64,000 nt of DNA from Macrolepiota albuminosa (lineage: Eukaryota > Basidiomycota > Agaricomycetes > Agaricales > Agaricaceae), in the NCBI GenBank assembly GCA_027475525.1, contig JAMWFC010000091.1, positions 372,001-436,000 on the forward strand. Reading direction: 5' to 3'. The notes beneath the pieces are model-generated. The model was not told the DNA's origin and did no database searches. It saw nothing but the letters and a program-made list of their open reading frames with translations. Both the position numbers and the translations under genes were made by a program. Of the stretch, positions 10,485 through 21,010 are shown piece by piece (the first letter of the stretch is position 1; every line of letters begins with the position of its first letter).

Positions 10485-12177
10485 CCGGCCCGTGAATGCA
10501 TCGGGCTTTTGAATGTCCAAACGTCCTTCATGGGCGAGGGCGTCGCAAGCGTCGTCCAGTCTGGTGGCATTGCAAGGAGGGGGGCCAGCATTGTAGTAGT
10601 AGTAGTAATGGTTACCCCCCCCTCCTTGTGGAGGAAAGGCACCGAGGACAGGACCCCACTCGCCTGGAGGGCCTCCTCTGGGTGGCTCACCTGGGGGTCC
10701 ATGCCTGGGAGGCCCGTTGTCCCAGATGGGTTCGTTCCGACCGGGGAGAGGCCTGGGTCTCCACACAGGGGGTGGCGGAGGTGGGGGGCCTGGGGGTTGT
10801 CCTCAAGGTTCAGCTGGGGGAGGTGGAGGCAGTTGGGGGGGGTTCAGTGGTGCCAGATTGGTCTGAGGGGGGCTGGGTGCTGGGTTGCGCAGGGTACGTT
10901 CAACCCGGGAGGGTCGCGCTTGCATCGGAGGCCATGGGGGGTTCCGCAGGTTGAAGTGGGGTGGGGGGTCACAGCGGAAGTTGGGCTCCGGAGGGGCCGG
11001 GGCTGACCTGGGAGGCGGTTGCGGGCGTGGAGCATTGTTTGTTGTTGCTGCACGCGAGCTTGTCGATGTAGCACAGCATGTCATCTGTGTTAGGGGTGTC
11101 TGCCCGGGGTCTACCGGAGGTCATCAGGGGCGGGGGTCGGGCGTTGTCCATTCATGGGAGCAGTTTCAGGGGTCTCTGGGGCTGTCCCCAGGTCTCAAAG
11201 GTGCTAGGAACGGAGTTAGCCCTACGGCGAGTTGACAAGCCTACCGTGCGGGCAGCAGGCTGATCAAATAGCCCTCCCGTTGGGTTGAGGGACCGTAGTA
11301 TGGCTGAGGTGTTTTGTCGCTCTTCCTGTTGTTGTTGCTCCGGAGTGGGGACCGCAGGGGCTGCCGGGGCTGGTTCTGGGGGTTTTCGCTGGATGTGAAT
11401 CAAGCGGCCCAGGTCTGCGGGGTCATTGAGGGGTTGAGGGGAGGGGGACGCGTGGACTTTGTTGAGCAGTTGTTGCAATTCTTCGCAGAGGATTGTGTTG
11501 CATCTATACTTTACCATAGTCTGCTCCGGGAGTTCTCCTTGCATGAGGCAATCCCCGAATTCGACCAAGCAATGGGCCCAGTCCTCCAGAGTGCCTGTGA
11601 AGTCATTGTGTCCAAAGTCCATGAGTAGCGCCCTTGCCCGTTGCGCGAAGTCCTCTGGCGAGATTCTGAGTAAGCAGAGCACTTCGTCCTGTTGCCGTTC
11701 GTAGTCCTCGAGGCATCATCGTCCCATTGGCGATGGAGGGGTCTGAGCAGGTGGGGCGGTGGTCAGGTAGTGTCTAGGGGGATATTCGTAGTTGAGAGGT
11801 CCCCAGGGTTGGGGGGCAGGGCGCTGATAACCGTAGTAGGGGGTGGGTGCAAAGGGGCCCTTGCTGGGGGGTACCGGGCGAGGTCCACTGGGAACTGGTG
11901 GTGTCTCCGGCAGACCCCCAGGGATGCTCCAGTATGAGGGGACCTCCATGGGTTGCGCCATGGCTAGGTTGGGCGGAGGGGCCCAGCTGGCTGAGGGCCC
12001 CAGATCATAGAGGGATGGATCAGGGGCCCAGTGGCGGTGGAGGTATTGGGGTTCGTACGGGAGAGGTGGGTAGGCTGGGCAGAGGGTCTGTGCAGAGTAG
12101 TGATCGGGGACTGGGCGCCCATAAGGGTCAGTCTGGTAGCCCATGGGGTAGTAGGTATGAGTATACATAGCCATCAA
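10485..12177 (-). pseudogene. Chromovirus B N-terminal gag-like region
   Basis: Two readable stretches lie upstream of gag. The first (12177-11716, 153 codons) is Tyr/Pro-rich (MAMYTHTYYPMGYQ), without a known domain. The second (11682-11152, 176 codons) has a helical segment (ISPEDFAQRARALLMDF ... TGTLEDWAHCLVEFGDCLMQ) followed by Gln-rich sequence. Pro-rich stretches at 11151-10476 contain a short Tyr run. Tyr/Pro-rich leaders ahead of gag are common in fungal gypsy elements; function is inferred from position only. Nothing of a B 5' LTR is seen: the sequence meets the 3' LTR-A about 30 bp beyond 12177. Confidence 0.55.
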
Positions 12178-12207
12178 AAATGGTGTAAGGAGGGAGTCTT
12201 GATATTA

Positions 12208-13039
12208 TATCAGGTTCCGCTGAGTCGGGGGCTTTCTGGGAAAGCAACGCCCTTACAAGGTGGACTTGATCTATGGATACTCAGGTGTTTGGAACTCCGG
12301 GGCTAGGACTCCGGGGTTCAAGACATGAACAGGGGTAATCCTGGGAGAGGGAACTTGATCCGGGGGTTTTGGGTTTTGGGTAGCTGGGGGTTGGGTGGGG
12401 GGTTGAGTTGTGAACCGGGGGGAGAGGGAACTTGATCCGGGGGTTTTGGGTTTTGGGTAGCTGGGGGTTGGGTGGGGGGTTGAGTTGTGAACCGGGGGTT
12501 CTAAGACGAGACCGGGTTAACAAATTATATATAAGTTGTGAAGTGCGTACCAATCTTAGAGCATGCGATTATTCAAGCATGCCAGTCAAAGCATGCCAGT
12601 CAGTGCGTACCAGTCAAGCAGAGGGCACGCAACAATTCAAGTTAATATCAAGACTAGTGAATACAACGGGAAACTATGCTATAAGTACTACGGGGCCGGG
12701 TTTCAGGGTTCTGGGGTGTCTGAGATGGGATCCAGGAGGCATTGAGTAGCGAGCAGGGGTTGTATACTTGGATCACATGTGTGGGGCGCGTGATCAATTG
12801 GCACGGAGGGGGTTGTGATGCGTGATGTGTGATGGCCGGGAGCAAGTCATGTGATCTGATTGTTGATGGTGGTTGATCCCGGGGTTCGAGATGCGGGGTC
12901 CCCAGGGGGGCTGGCTGATGGCGGTCTTTGATGCGTGTGATGGCGGCGTCGGCAGCTGTGGGGGCGGGGCGTGTTGTGGGGTTGTCGAAAGAGGGTCCTG
13001 GATGGGGCCCTGAAGATGTCCTGGGGAGGGGTTGTGACA
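12208..13039 (+). mobile_element. 3' LTR of element A
   Basis: Runs from tatcaggttccgctgag (TG mutated to TA) to ggttgtgaca, followed by target-duplication copy caggc at 13040-13044. It contains the conserved LTR-A blocks: a block of repeated gtaccag/gccagtc motifs (about 12548-12640), a TATA-like ctataagtac near 12679, and the bracketed 3' region cacgtgatc ... gatggcggtctttgatgc. A perfect 77-bp duplication at 12344-12497 inflates its length to 832 bp. Confidence 0.9.
12344..12497. repeat. Perfect 77-bp tandem duplication (2 of 6)
   Basis: Positions 12344-12420 recur exactly at 12421-12497; the match runs 79 bases. The other LTR-A copies have this G-rich segment once (for example 3580-3655). 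Confidence 0.9.
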
Positions 13040-13044
13040 CAGGC

Positions 13045-13650
13045 CAATGTTGCATTCACAGTGCTGCAATTAATGCAGTTTTTAGACAACTACAACTGCA
13101 CTTACTGGAATGCTGGTATCTATCTCCTCTGATATCTGAAAGGAATAAAAGAAATGAAGTTATGCCTTGGAGAATCATTGATGGTATTGAGAGAGTTCAC
13201 TAATGCAGAGTGGGCAAGTTGCCTAGATACAAGAAGGAGTACAGAAGGTTATATGTGATCACCGAGTTCAGGCACCATATCATAGTCAGTGAGAAAACAA
13301 AAACCATTGTGACTTCTTCTTGTGAGGCTGAGTACATGGCAGCCTATGAGTTGACCCAAAAATGCATTTGGCTCCACACACTCATAAAAGCTATAGGCTG
13401 GGATTTTACAGTGCACCTGATGACACTTTTCTGTGACAACAAAGTGTCAATCACACTCTTTGAAGATCCAACAGTGCATGCAAGGGTTAAACACTTTGAC
13501 ATAAAATATCACTTCATACAGGAACATGCACAGATAGGCAAAATCATAATCAAATACATTTACACTAAAGATAACATCATAGATATATTCACCAAACTGT
13601 TACCCAAACACCTCTTTCTACAACTACAACAGATGATGGAAGTAGCATGA
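13045..13650 (+). pseudogene. Ty1/copia relic C1, 3' part (RNase H)
   Basis: This continues the C1 pol interrupted at 3432. The ORF 13210-13650 carries the copia RNase H: TSSCEAEYMAAYELTQKCIWL, LFCDNKVSITL, KHFDIKYHFIQEHAQ and a C-terminal DNIIDIFTKLLP. The catalytic residues Glu (EAEY) and Asp (CDN) are present. Upstream 13045-13200 is frameshifted but reads VAFTVLQLMQFLDNYN. Ends at a stop after MMEVA. Confidence 0.9.
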
Positions 13651-13697
13651 CCACACTACCATGTAAGGAGGAGATAATTAGTGAGTCAGCTCACAGC

Positions 13698-13798
13698 AAG
13701 GAAGAGTGTTGAGAATAGAAATGCTGTAATCACATCTCACAGAGTGGCCACACTGTGCTTTGTCAGCCAAGCTTTTTCTTGAATAACATATATATATA
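13698..13798 (+). mobile_element. C1 polypurine tract and start of its 3' LTR
   Basis: The purine run aaggaagag (13698-13706) is directly followed by TGTTGAGAATAG at 13707, a typical copia LTR start, 57 bp after the pol stop. The LTR can be followed only to an AT dinucleotide run near 13789, where repeat P begins; its end is not identified. Confidence 0.5.
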
Positions 13799-14627
13799 TG
13801 TTGATAATGCCCAAATTGAGCTAAGGTGCACTATCATTAGTACAGCTACTTAGTCAATTTAGCTTTGGGTGTGCTAAGTATTTAATAGAGTCTTGGACAG
13901 GTCCCAAAGAATCTATGGTAGGCAAGAAGTTGGTGGCAAGGAAAGTGGATGATTGGAGGTGCTTATATAAGGCTCCAAATATGGCAAAAAAGCACTAAAG
14001 TTGCCAAGAGAAGACACTAAGAGGCATCAGAGAGTTGCTAAGAAAAGGTGCTTAGAGGCATAGGAGAGTCACTAAGAAAAGGCAGTTAGAGGTGCAGGAG
14101 AGTTGCTAAGGAAAGGCACTAAATGTTAGCACCTAGAATGAGAAGATAAAATGATAGGATTGCTTAGCAGATCTAAGCTCAAATGCCAAGCTGTAGTTGC
14201 AAGGCACTAAGAGACTGCAGAGAGAGAAAGAGAAAACTAAAGCAGAGTCCTCTTGCTGACATGGTCAATAAAAGGTAATCTGTTGCATATGGTGACCAAA
14301 ATGTTGGGATATAATCTCTACTGCCAAATTGATGTTTGCTACTAACAGAAAGTAAATATTTATATGGTAAGTAAAGGCTGTGAATTAAACTATATGGTAA
14401 AAAGGTCCACAATCATGCTGTCTGTCTGAGTCGGCAAGATGCTAAGTGATATCAGGTGCTAAGGTGAAACTCCCAGCTGTCTATCATAAAATACTTCATT
14501 ATTCTGTCTTATAAGCACTGTCACTAGCAAAGAGCATTATTCTAGATTGACTGATGCCAAGTGTCTATGTCCATGTATAGCTTTGGAGTGCAAGTAGCAA
14601 GGTGCAGCAAGGTGTCAACTATAGTGC
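13799..14627 (+). repeat. Repeat P, copy 1 (LTR-like)
   Basis: Starts tgttgataatgcccaa and ends gcaaggtgtcaac. A diverged copy lies at 18427-19333, sharing the start (tgatgcccaaa), tattagagtc/gagggagtcctggac-type text, aagtaaatatttata, gcactaag, cttataagcactg and the end gcagcaaggtgtc. TG start and complementary TGTTGA/TCAAC ends suggest an LTR, but no target duplication or coding interior was found. No gene is visible. Confidence 0.5.
13999..14125. repeat. 34-bp minisatellite in repeat P
   Basis: Units begin at 13999, 14033, 14067 and 14101, each close to agttgctaagaaaaggcact plus a tail ending gaggca.caggag. The period is exactly 34 with a few substitutions per unit. Copy 2 of repeat P does not keep a clear array. 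Confidence 0.85.
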
Positions 14628-15382
14628 TAAGAATATATGATGCTATAAAAAGTGGTCCTGGAGTAATTGGAGACTTTAGCTGTGAGTTATTAGTATAAAA
14701 ATATGCAAAAATTAGCCTCTGAAGTGCTAAGATATGCTGCTTCTGGTGGTATCAATGCACTAATGTAAGGTGCTTGTATTGGTGCTATCCATAGACATCA
14801 ATAGGTGCTCATCAATGCAGAGTAGCATCATAACAGTATGTATCATATGTTGTAGGGGAGCTTGCTTTGTAACATACAATATGTAACCAGCAGAGTTTGC
14901 TACACTGTAGTAGAGCAGTCTCCAGTATGCCATAGAATACAGAGCTGTAGACACATCACAATGTAGCTATATGACATAGTCCAGTAGATCAATAAAAGAT
15001 GGGCACATGCATGCATATGCAGGCTTGGTGAACACCAGTGGAAGTCAGCAGGCATCAGCAGGCATTAGCCCATGAGTGAAAACCTCATCTATTAGTGGAC
15101 ATCAGGGCATGAGTAAACCCTCCTCAAGGTTCCCCACTTCACTTCCTTCTCTCTTTTTCTCTGCAACAACTTGAGGCTGCATACCTCCCTTTCTCTCCTT
15201 TTCTCATTCTCATTGTTGGTAGATGTCTATGAATAGGCCCTGCAGACCTACACAGGCCTATGCATGCCACTAGCAAATATTTATGCAGATTTATATTGGC
15301 CCACTTGAACCTACATAGCTTCATGCCAGCCTGAACAGGCCATCAGCAGACATCTGCACAGGTCCATACAGGCCTACAGATG

Positions 15383-15415
15383 CTCCAAGACCAGAAGTTT
15401 GATTCCTCTACAGGT
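15383..15415 (+). repeat. Partial tRNA-like SINE unit
   Basis: Only the T-arm half is left: ccagaagtttgattcctctacagg, with B-box-like gtttgattcc. It lies head to head with the unit at 15462-15543 on the other strand. Confidence 0.5.
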
Positions 15416-15461
15416 ACTAGTTGAACCAAAAAAAAGACCCTATATCCTGTCCTTCATATTT

Positions 15462-15543
15462 TGTGAAGAGGAATCAAATTTCTGGCCTTGGGAAAGCCTC
15501 TAGCAATGAAACACATTGACAATTTATCTGTTGCACCACAGGT
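15462..15543 (-). repeat. tRNA-like SINE unit
   Basis: The minus strand reads acctgtggtgcaacag, an A-box-like start, and ends aaatttgattcctc with a B-box-like tttgattcc. The middle (cattgctagaggctttccc) matches the unit at 49480-49556. Degenerate, unlikely to be a working tRNA. Confidence 0.65.
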
Positions 15544-16361
15544 CTGTTACTAGCAGATAGAATCAAAGGTTGGATAACACAATGAACAGTGGCCTTCTGA
15601 TGTCTCTACAGGTCCTCACATAGATAATTAGATGTGGAAGGGGGGCAGCACACCCCCTAAAAGAGTTTTTGTGACTTGAAAGGAGGCATTGGCATCAGCT
15701 GGTATCTATCAGCATTTGTCAGCACCTGTTGGTACCTGCTGACATCGATCAGCATCTGTCAGACATTTGCTAATATCTATTAGCAATCCTCAGCAACCAG
15801 CATTGCTTAGCATCTGCTGGCATCAGGGCAGGAAAAAGAGAAAGGGGGTACATGGGCATCTGGAGGAGTGTGAAGAGTGGCAGAAGAGGGATAGGCATGG
15901 GTAAAAAGAGGATGAAAGGGGAAAAGAGAGAGGCATAGGTGTCTGCTGTTTGCTGGCATGCCAGCAGACAGTAGCAAATGTCAGATCAGAGGGGAGGAAG
16001 GAAGCAGAGTGTGTAGATGTCTGCTACATGGGGTGGCATGTGGAGTAGTGTGGAGAGTAGAGATGAGGAACAGCACTAAAGAGAAAGAGGAGGAAGAGCG
16101 GAAAAGGAGTGCATGTATGTCTGCTGTCTGCTGGCATGCCAGCAGATGGTAGCAGATGTCAGCAGACAGTAGCTGATATCTAAAGAAATCTTCTTGTGTA
16201 AAAATAACAAATATTTTAGTAGCAACGGTACTAGGTTGAATGAAGGAAAAACTAGTCTGATGGGCCTGTATTCTGTTTATAAGCAGATCAACAAATCAAA
16301 TAAATTTACTGACCTAAACATGTGAGACCAATTTATGTGTACACTATACTGAGTTGTAGTA

Positions 16362-16438
16362 AGTCCTTATAGTCTAGTGAAATATTTATCAATTGATATT
16401 CTGTATTGTATACAGTGGCAGATTTGACTCCTCTACAG
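16362..16438 (+). repeat. tRNA-like SINE unit
   Basis: A-box-like tagtctagtga at 16370-16380 and B-box-like gatttgactcc at 16421-16431, then ctacag. The spacer to the next unit (tttttgcactacctat ... gtactgacttgtagtaag) recurs between the minus-strand units near 48450-48690, so tRNA-like part and spacer form a common unit of roughly 140-170 bp. Confidence 0.6.
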
Positions 16439-16498
16439 TGTATCATAATATATAGGTCTATTTTTGCACTACCTATATACTGTACTGACTTGTAGTAA

Positions 16499-16574
16499 GC
16501 CTCTGTGATTAAGTGGAATATTGATAAATTGATATTTCATATCATGTACAAAAGGTGGGTTTGACTTTTCCTAG
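16499..16574 (+). repeat. tRNA-like SINE unit
   Basis: Follows the previous unit in the same orientation about 137 bp on. A-box-like tgtgattaagtgg (from about 16504) and B-box-like gggtttgactttt near 16557. The body gataaattgatattt matches its neighbour. Confidence 0.55.
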
Positions 16575-16600
16575 TGCACATGATAGCAGGAGGCTGCTGA

Positions 16601-17433
16601 TGTTGTAGTACTTGGTATAAGTATTACTTCACTCCCTGGAAACCACCAAGCCTTTGTCTACCAATAGACTTCCAATAAGAGGTGCTCAATAAACTCTAGC
16701 CTAGATGATTCACTCTCTGGGAATCACTGAGCCTTTGCCTATCAAATGCCTGTCTATTTTCTACTAAACTTGGGCTATTTATACTGTTTTTCTGGTGTAC
16801 AGACCACTATCTACACCTGACTCTTTGTTGTAAACTCCTCAGCCTCCGGAATATATTTGATAGTCCAATTTCCCTTTTGGGAGGCATGTTTTGGTGCCAC
16901 TAGTTCCACCATTCCTCCAGATGTCTCTGATTGCCACCTCCCCATTTGCTTCAGCTCTATTTAGCATGATCCCATTCATAGATCCTTCTTTCCCCTTTTA
17001 GCACTTTCCTGCATTCCATGCTTCTTTTCCTTTCCCCTTTCAGTCATGTCAAATTGGGCATTGTCAGATCTGATCTTGATCTAGATCATCACAAATTGAT
17101 CCCATTTCGTCACTTCTGCCAGCTCCCATGCTTCCCCTCCCCATTACAGTGGTTGGACTATTGTTGAGTGGATAGCTTGAGCTGGTCCCTGCCCTTTGTT
17201 CTGTACTATCTGTGTATTTATTGGGGTGTTTTTGGAGATATAATTTGTTGAGCTTGAGCTGGTCCCTGCCCTTTGTTCTGTACTATCTGTATATTTATTG
17301 GGGTGTTTTTGGAGATATAATTTGTTGAGACTGCTACCAGGAGGCTTACAGTTTTCAGCTTTATGATTAAATGTTTATTTTGACTTCTGGTGCATGTTAT
17401 GTCCCTGACTGCTAGTACAGCGTCGTATCAATG
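16601..17433 (-). mobile_element. LTR-F copy 1
   Basis: Homologous over its length to 62775-63794: both carry gtagtacttgg ... cactccctgg.aaccacc ... gacttccaat ... ctagatcatcacaa.ttgatccc ... gtacagcgtcgtatcaa. On the minus strand the end reads TTGATACGACGC and the far end GTACTACAACA, giving TGTTG/CAACA-type termini, although the outer TG here is changed. Two units of a roughly 80-bp minisatellite occur near 16627-16790. No coding interior and no target duplication seen; treated as a solo LTR. Confidence 0.55.
17174..17327. repeat. 77-bp tandem duplication with one mismatch (3 of 6)
   Basis: Positions 17174-17250 recur at 17251-17327 with a single difference (ctgtgtat against ctgtatat). The other LTR-F copy has this segment once (63614-63690). 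The period is again 77. Confidence 0.85.
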
Positions 17434-18426
17434 TCTACTAACATCATTCATTTGATCTGTTTAAAACTCTAGAGATTGCTTAAGAAGTTTAGGATGGAGG
17501 AGCTTGCACCAGTGTTTAGTGCAGTACATGTGACAAAACTGTGAATCCATAACTGCCCTAATAATTGAATATTTTGTTTGATTTATTTTGTATGTCATGT
17601 GATTTTCTACAATTTTTTGCTTAGTAATTGTTGCACACCATGTAAATCTTTCTAAAAAGGCCAAACATTGAGGCAGTTTTTTAAGTCAATATAGTATTTA
17701 TATTGATATTGAAGTTTACAATATATATATTTTATTTTTTATATTCTAAGTACAAAAAATGAGCCAATTGTTATGCTGTTACCCTAAAAAGAAGATTCTT
17801 GGTCAGCCTTGGTCAGCCTTACTAATCAGATAGTTCTTACAAAATAGTTATTCCATATATTATAGACAAGCTACAATTTGTGCCTTTAGCATAAATTCCA
17901 TAGCTCATTGGAGGCTTTGCCCCCAAACTCCCCAACTAAGCCTTCACTCTAACCTCACTTTGTTTGATTAGGGCTTCAAGTATGTATAGAGAACTCAATG
18001 CTTAATCCCAGCCTCAACTTCACTTTGTTCAATTAAAGCCTCAGTATTTCACAACTCAGTGCTTATTTCTAGCCTCAACCTCACTTTGTTTGGTTACAGC
18101 CTTGGTATTTCACAACTTAGTCCTCTTCTACAACTCTCAAAGCATTATTGTAAGCTAAATTCAATTTTTCTCAAAATTTTTAAATTTTATTAAACATTCA
18201 TAAATTTCAAAAAAGAAAACCTTAAATTAGTGTATCATTGGCCCTTGAATTTTTCCTGATTTTTCAGTGATTTTATCTGAATTTTCTAAGTATTTCTACC
18301 AACATTTATTAAAAACAGACCAAAAAAACAACTATTTGTCAGCCTTGGTCAGAAACTGTCAAAACTGACTAATCAATTATTCCCACAAAATAGTTGTCCT
18401 ATTCTAAAATAGATGACATCTATACT
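17434..18426. other. AT-rich non-coding stretch with local repeats
   Basis: No gene recognised. A ~60-bp unit (cctcactttgtttga.ta.ggcttcaagtat) occurs about three times at 17938-18120, and a segment with cagccttggtcag followed by actaatca and acaaaatagtt is found at 17803-17855 and 18335-18400. The ORF at 17461-17664 (minus) has no family resemblance. Confidence 0.6.
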
Positions 18427-19333
18427 TGACAACCCCACTAATGATGCCCAAAAATAGATCAGTAGCAGATACGGTTTACAGCTACTGACCTGTATAATAA
18501 TGCATTGGACACGCTAAGGTTGAGGGAGTCCTGGGCAGTTCTCAGAGAACAAGTCAGAAAATAAGTTGAACAGCAAAATTTGGTGAGGGTCGGTAATGAT
18601 AGTTGGCAAGGGTGTGCAGTAAGGAAGGTGCACTAAAGACAATGTGCGTCTAAAGGAGGTGGGAAGTGAATACAAGTAAGTATGGCAAGAGGATGCAGTA
18701 AGGAAACTAGAGGCTTAGCAATGACTAAGCTGTGTGATGCCTGCTATAAGTGCAAGGTGCATAGGTTCTGTAAGTGTAACTGCAGCAAGCAGGCTAAGAG
18801 TGTTGAGACAGTTGGCAACTATGAACTTAGTCAGCTCAAAAGAAATCTGAACTGTGAGGTGAACTGAGGGGTGTAAACTGGGGTACTCTGTTCTCTTTTT
18901 CTAACTAGTAACAACAATAAATATTTATAGTAAAATGAGTTCACTATCACTAAGCAACTAAGTGTCGCCAAGGAGTGGTGAACTGAAAAGAATGTAAGTA
19001 GTTGCTGTGCATTAAACTAAATACTGAGAAATTAACAAGAATACTATCTGTTCAAGTAATGAGAAGGCACTAAGCGATGCCAGATGCCAAAATGAAATAG
19101 TATCATCATTTCTACTCATAAGCACTGCTGCTGACTAGCAATACCATGTGCTGTCTTAGTGATGCCATCTGTCAATGCTTGCTGATGGCATGATGCCTGC
19201 TGTCACTTGTTATTCCAGCTGCCGTTGGCACCATCACTGATTGGGTACATTGCTTGCTGTGCATGGCCATCAGAAATGGTTTAAAATGGATAAATCATGT
19301 GCACCAAGTTTGGAATGAGTGCAGCAAGGTGTC
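18427..19333 (+). repeat. Repeat P, copy 2
   Basis: Diverged copy of 13799-14627 in the same orientation; see that entry for shared blocks. It has somewhat more CpG than copy 1. ORFs at 18682-18867 and 19254-19523 are not convincing. Confidence 0.45.
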
Positions 19334-19899
19334 CACAGCTGATGCTGAGCCTGCCATTGATGCGTCTAGCCTGTGTGAGGTCCTATCACCACTTGACTCT
19401 AAGTATGACAAATACATCAAAAAGCAAGAAATTGAGAACTTCTCCTTTAGTTTATTGAATTCAGACAATTGGAAAAGAACAAATTCTGTAAATAATCTTT
19501 CTATGCAATATGTTCTTTTCTAAATTTTAGTATATTTGAAATTCAGAGTAAAGTTCACAAAATAGAGAGAAAATCACTAATTTATGTCAATTGTCATTAA
19601 ATTATTATATTGTCAATGTGTACCAACCAACTGCTATGCCTTCATTTAAAAAACACATTAAATCATACCTGTACAACTTTTTTTCAGGAAATATGTCAGA
19701 CTCTAAAGCAAGAAAGAAAAGCAAAATCACATACTGTGTGTGGAAATAACAAGAAAAATAAGGGTGTGTTTAATAACAGAGCATTGCAAGACTTTATGTT
19801 TGATATAGTGCTTACGGCTATGCAGCATCAAACTCCAAGTTTCAAAAAGATTCTTAATCAAAAAAAAGCTATGCTAAAAAAGTTATTTACCACATTTTA
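19334..19899. other. Intergenic AT-rich sequence
   Basis: Nothing recognised. An ORF at 19610-19900 (Lys-rich, 96 codons) might be the first exon area of the transposase relic that follows, but I cannot support it. Confidence 0.4.
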
Positions 19900-20639
19900 G
19901 TTACTCTTCAAAATATTGGAGTGTCTATGCATCAAGATGAAGAAGAAAGTTGTGCTATAGAGTTGGACTTGATGGAGACTCCTGAAGAGATGAAGCAAAG
20001 TGAAGATGAAGCTATGTTAAGAATAGAAGATAATAGTGTATTTCAGGAATTGAATTAAGCTCCAACAATATGTGTTCTTTAAGTCTAGGCTAGAATTGCA
20101 ACAGTAGCTGTAAACAATGCTGTCTGACAGGCAGCTGTAGAAGCACTGGATAATGCACAATAAGTATTGAATGCTGCTTATGCTAACCTTGACTATGCAA
20201 ATGCAAGCTGGCTACTAATGCCATGCCAATATTGACAAATAAAGGTGCTGCAGCTGATGCAGCATCATATGCATTGGAAGCAAGCTAAAGAGCAGCTTTA
20301 TTATTTTTTAAAGCAGGATGTTTACATAATCTTGTTAAACTGTTGACAACAGGATATTCTCTGGCTAAAAAACAGACAGTAGAAGCCAGTAAAGCTTCAA
20401 TTCTAGCATTGGACCAAGCAACTGCTACCTATAAAGCTTTGGAGGCTATGCTAGGAAGTCTTGAGGTCAAAACATCAGCATAAAATAACACTGTTAAAGA
20501 GAGCCCAGATGCAATAATCAACAATAAAGACTACAATAGAACTCCTGATAGACCTGCAGATAAAAATAGATATTTTCTACCAAATCTTGATAAAGCACAA
20601 GCAGCATTGAAGGATATTAAACTCTTGTTAAAGCCTTTT
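19900..20639 (+). pseudogene. IS630/Tc1-like transposase relic, N-terminal part
   Basis: Broken translation, rich in Ala, Leu and Lys (AAVEALDNAQ, ALDQATATYKALEAMLGSLE), consistent with a coiled coil ahead of the transposase. It ends NLDKAQAALKDIKLLLKP at the left flank of the young copia element. The reading resumes after 26815 with QDIGADYKDPHLN. Multiple stops and frameshifts; no start identified. Confidence 0.5.
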
Positions 20640-20926
20640 TGTTGACCGGGAAGGGTCTGTATGGTCAGCTGATAGATGTGGTCATGTGATCATGGAAGTA
20701 AATTCGAGTTTGCGCTCTACTCAGCCTCAGTTGTTCTTTCTCTTTAACTAGACGGACATCTGAGGCGGTAAGCACAATATCATTAGTTAGTTTGCTCTTT
20801 TCTAATAACCTACGACTTAGTCACTATTCTGTCCGTAGGTATGAATTCTAGTTGTTCTTTCTCTTTAACTAGACGGACATCTGAGGTGTCACTATTCTGT
20901 CCGTAGGCTCTCTTATCTGGCCAGCA
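20640..20926 (+). mobile_element. 5' LTR of the young copia element
   Basis: tgttgaccgggaaggg to ctggccagca. It has internal repeats: gttgttctttctctttaac begins at 20730 and 20851 (121 bp apart), and cactattctgtccgtagg also occurs twice. Both LTRs share this structure, so it predates insertion. Confidence 0.97.
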
Positions 20927-20936
20927 GGTTATGGGC
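20927..20936 (+). promoter_or_regulatory. Primer-binding site, half-tRNA type
   Basis: Immediately after the LTR, ggttatgggc is complementary to gcccauaacc, the anticodon stem-loop of initiator tRNA-Met (CAU anticodon). Priming from an internally cleaved initiator tRNA is known for Drosophila copia. The C2 element at 38993 has the same site. Confidence 0.8.
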
Positions 20937-21010
20937 ATCCTTTTTAGGATCGCTGGCATAGTTTGAGCAACCGAAGACAATTTTGGACGCATATATTTAC
21001 GACTTAGTCT

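Larger units (their letters stand above)
3433..13039 (+). mobile_element. Composite LTR element A inserted in copia C1 (TSD caggc)
   Basis: The element runs from TGTCAGG at 3433 to GTTGTGACA at 13039 and is flanked by caggc at 3428-3432 and 13040-13044, a perfect 5-bp target duplication. Joining the flanks restores the copia C1 reading apart from one frameshift. Both LTRs are in plus orientation and the start of the interior (3863-4195) is plus-strand LTR-A type sequence. The remaining interior, 4205-12177, is a minus-strand chromovirus (B). A therefore lost its own pol and now carries B. The bases 12181-12207, with gtaaggagggag, may be A's polypurine tract. Confidence 0.85.
14829..16600 (+). 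repeat. Repeat M, copy 1
   Basis: About 1.8 kb of non-coding sequence homologous to the reverse complement of about 50165-48040. Shared landmarks in order: gtatgtatcatatgttgta, gagcttgctttgt, ccatagaatacagagctgt, gatcaataaaaga, a long stretch of cagcagac/ctgctggcat variants, and tRNA-like units at the far end. Small ORFs inside are pieces of the CAGCAGAC-type repeat. Ends where LTR-F starts. The element type is unknown; a large non-autonomous retroelement is possible. Confidence 0.6.

Noticed and set aside
9561..11006. 481-codon plus-strand ORF
   Set aside because: It overlaps the minus-strand gag of chromovirus B; GC-rich sequence leaves the opposite frame open. It has no domain and no start context.
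17938..18120. CRISPR-like array
   Set aside because: Three imperfect ~60-bp direct repeats without unique spacers, in a eukaryotic sequence.
20730..20915. Repeats spaced 121 bp in the copia LTR as a possible assembly artefact
   Set aside because: Both LTRs carry the same arrangement, so it belongs to the element.
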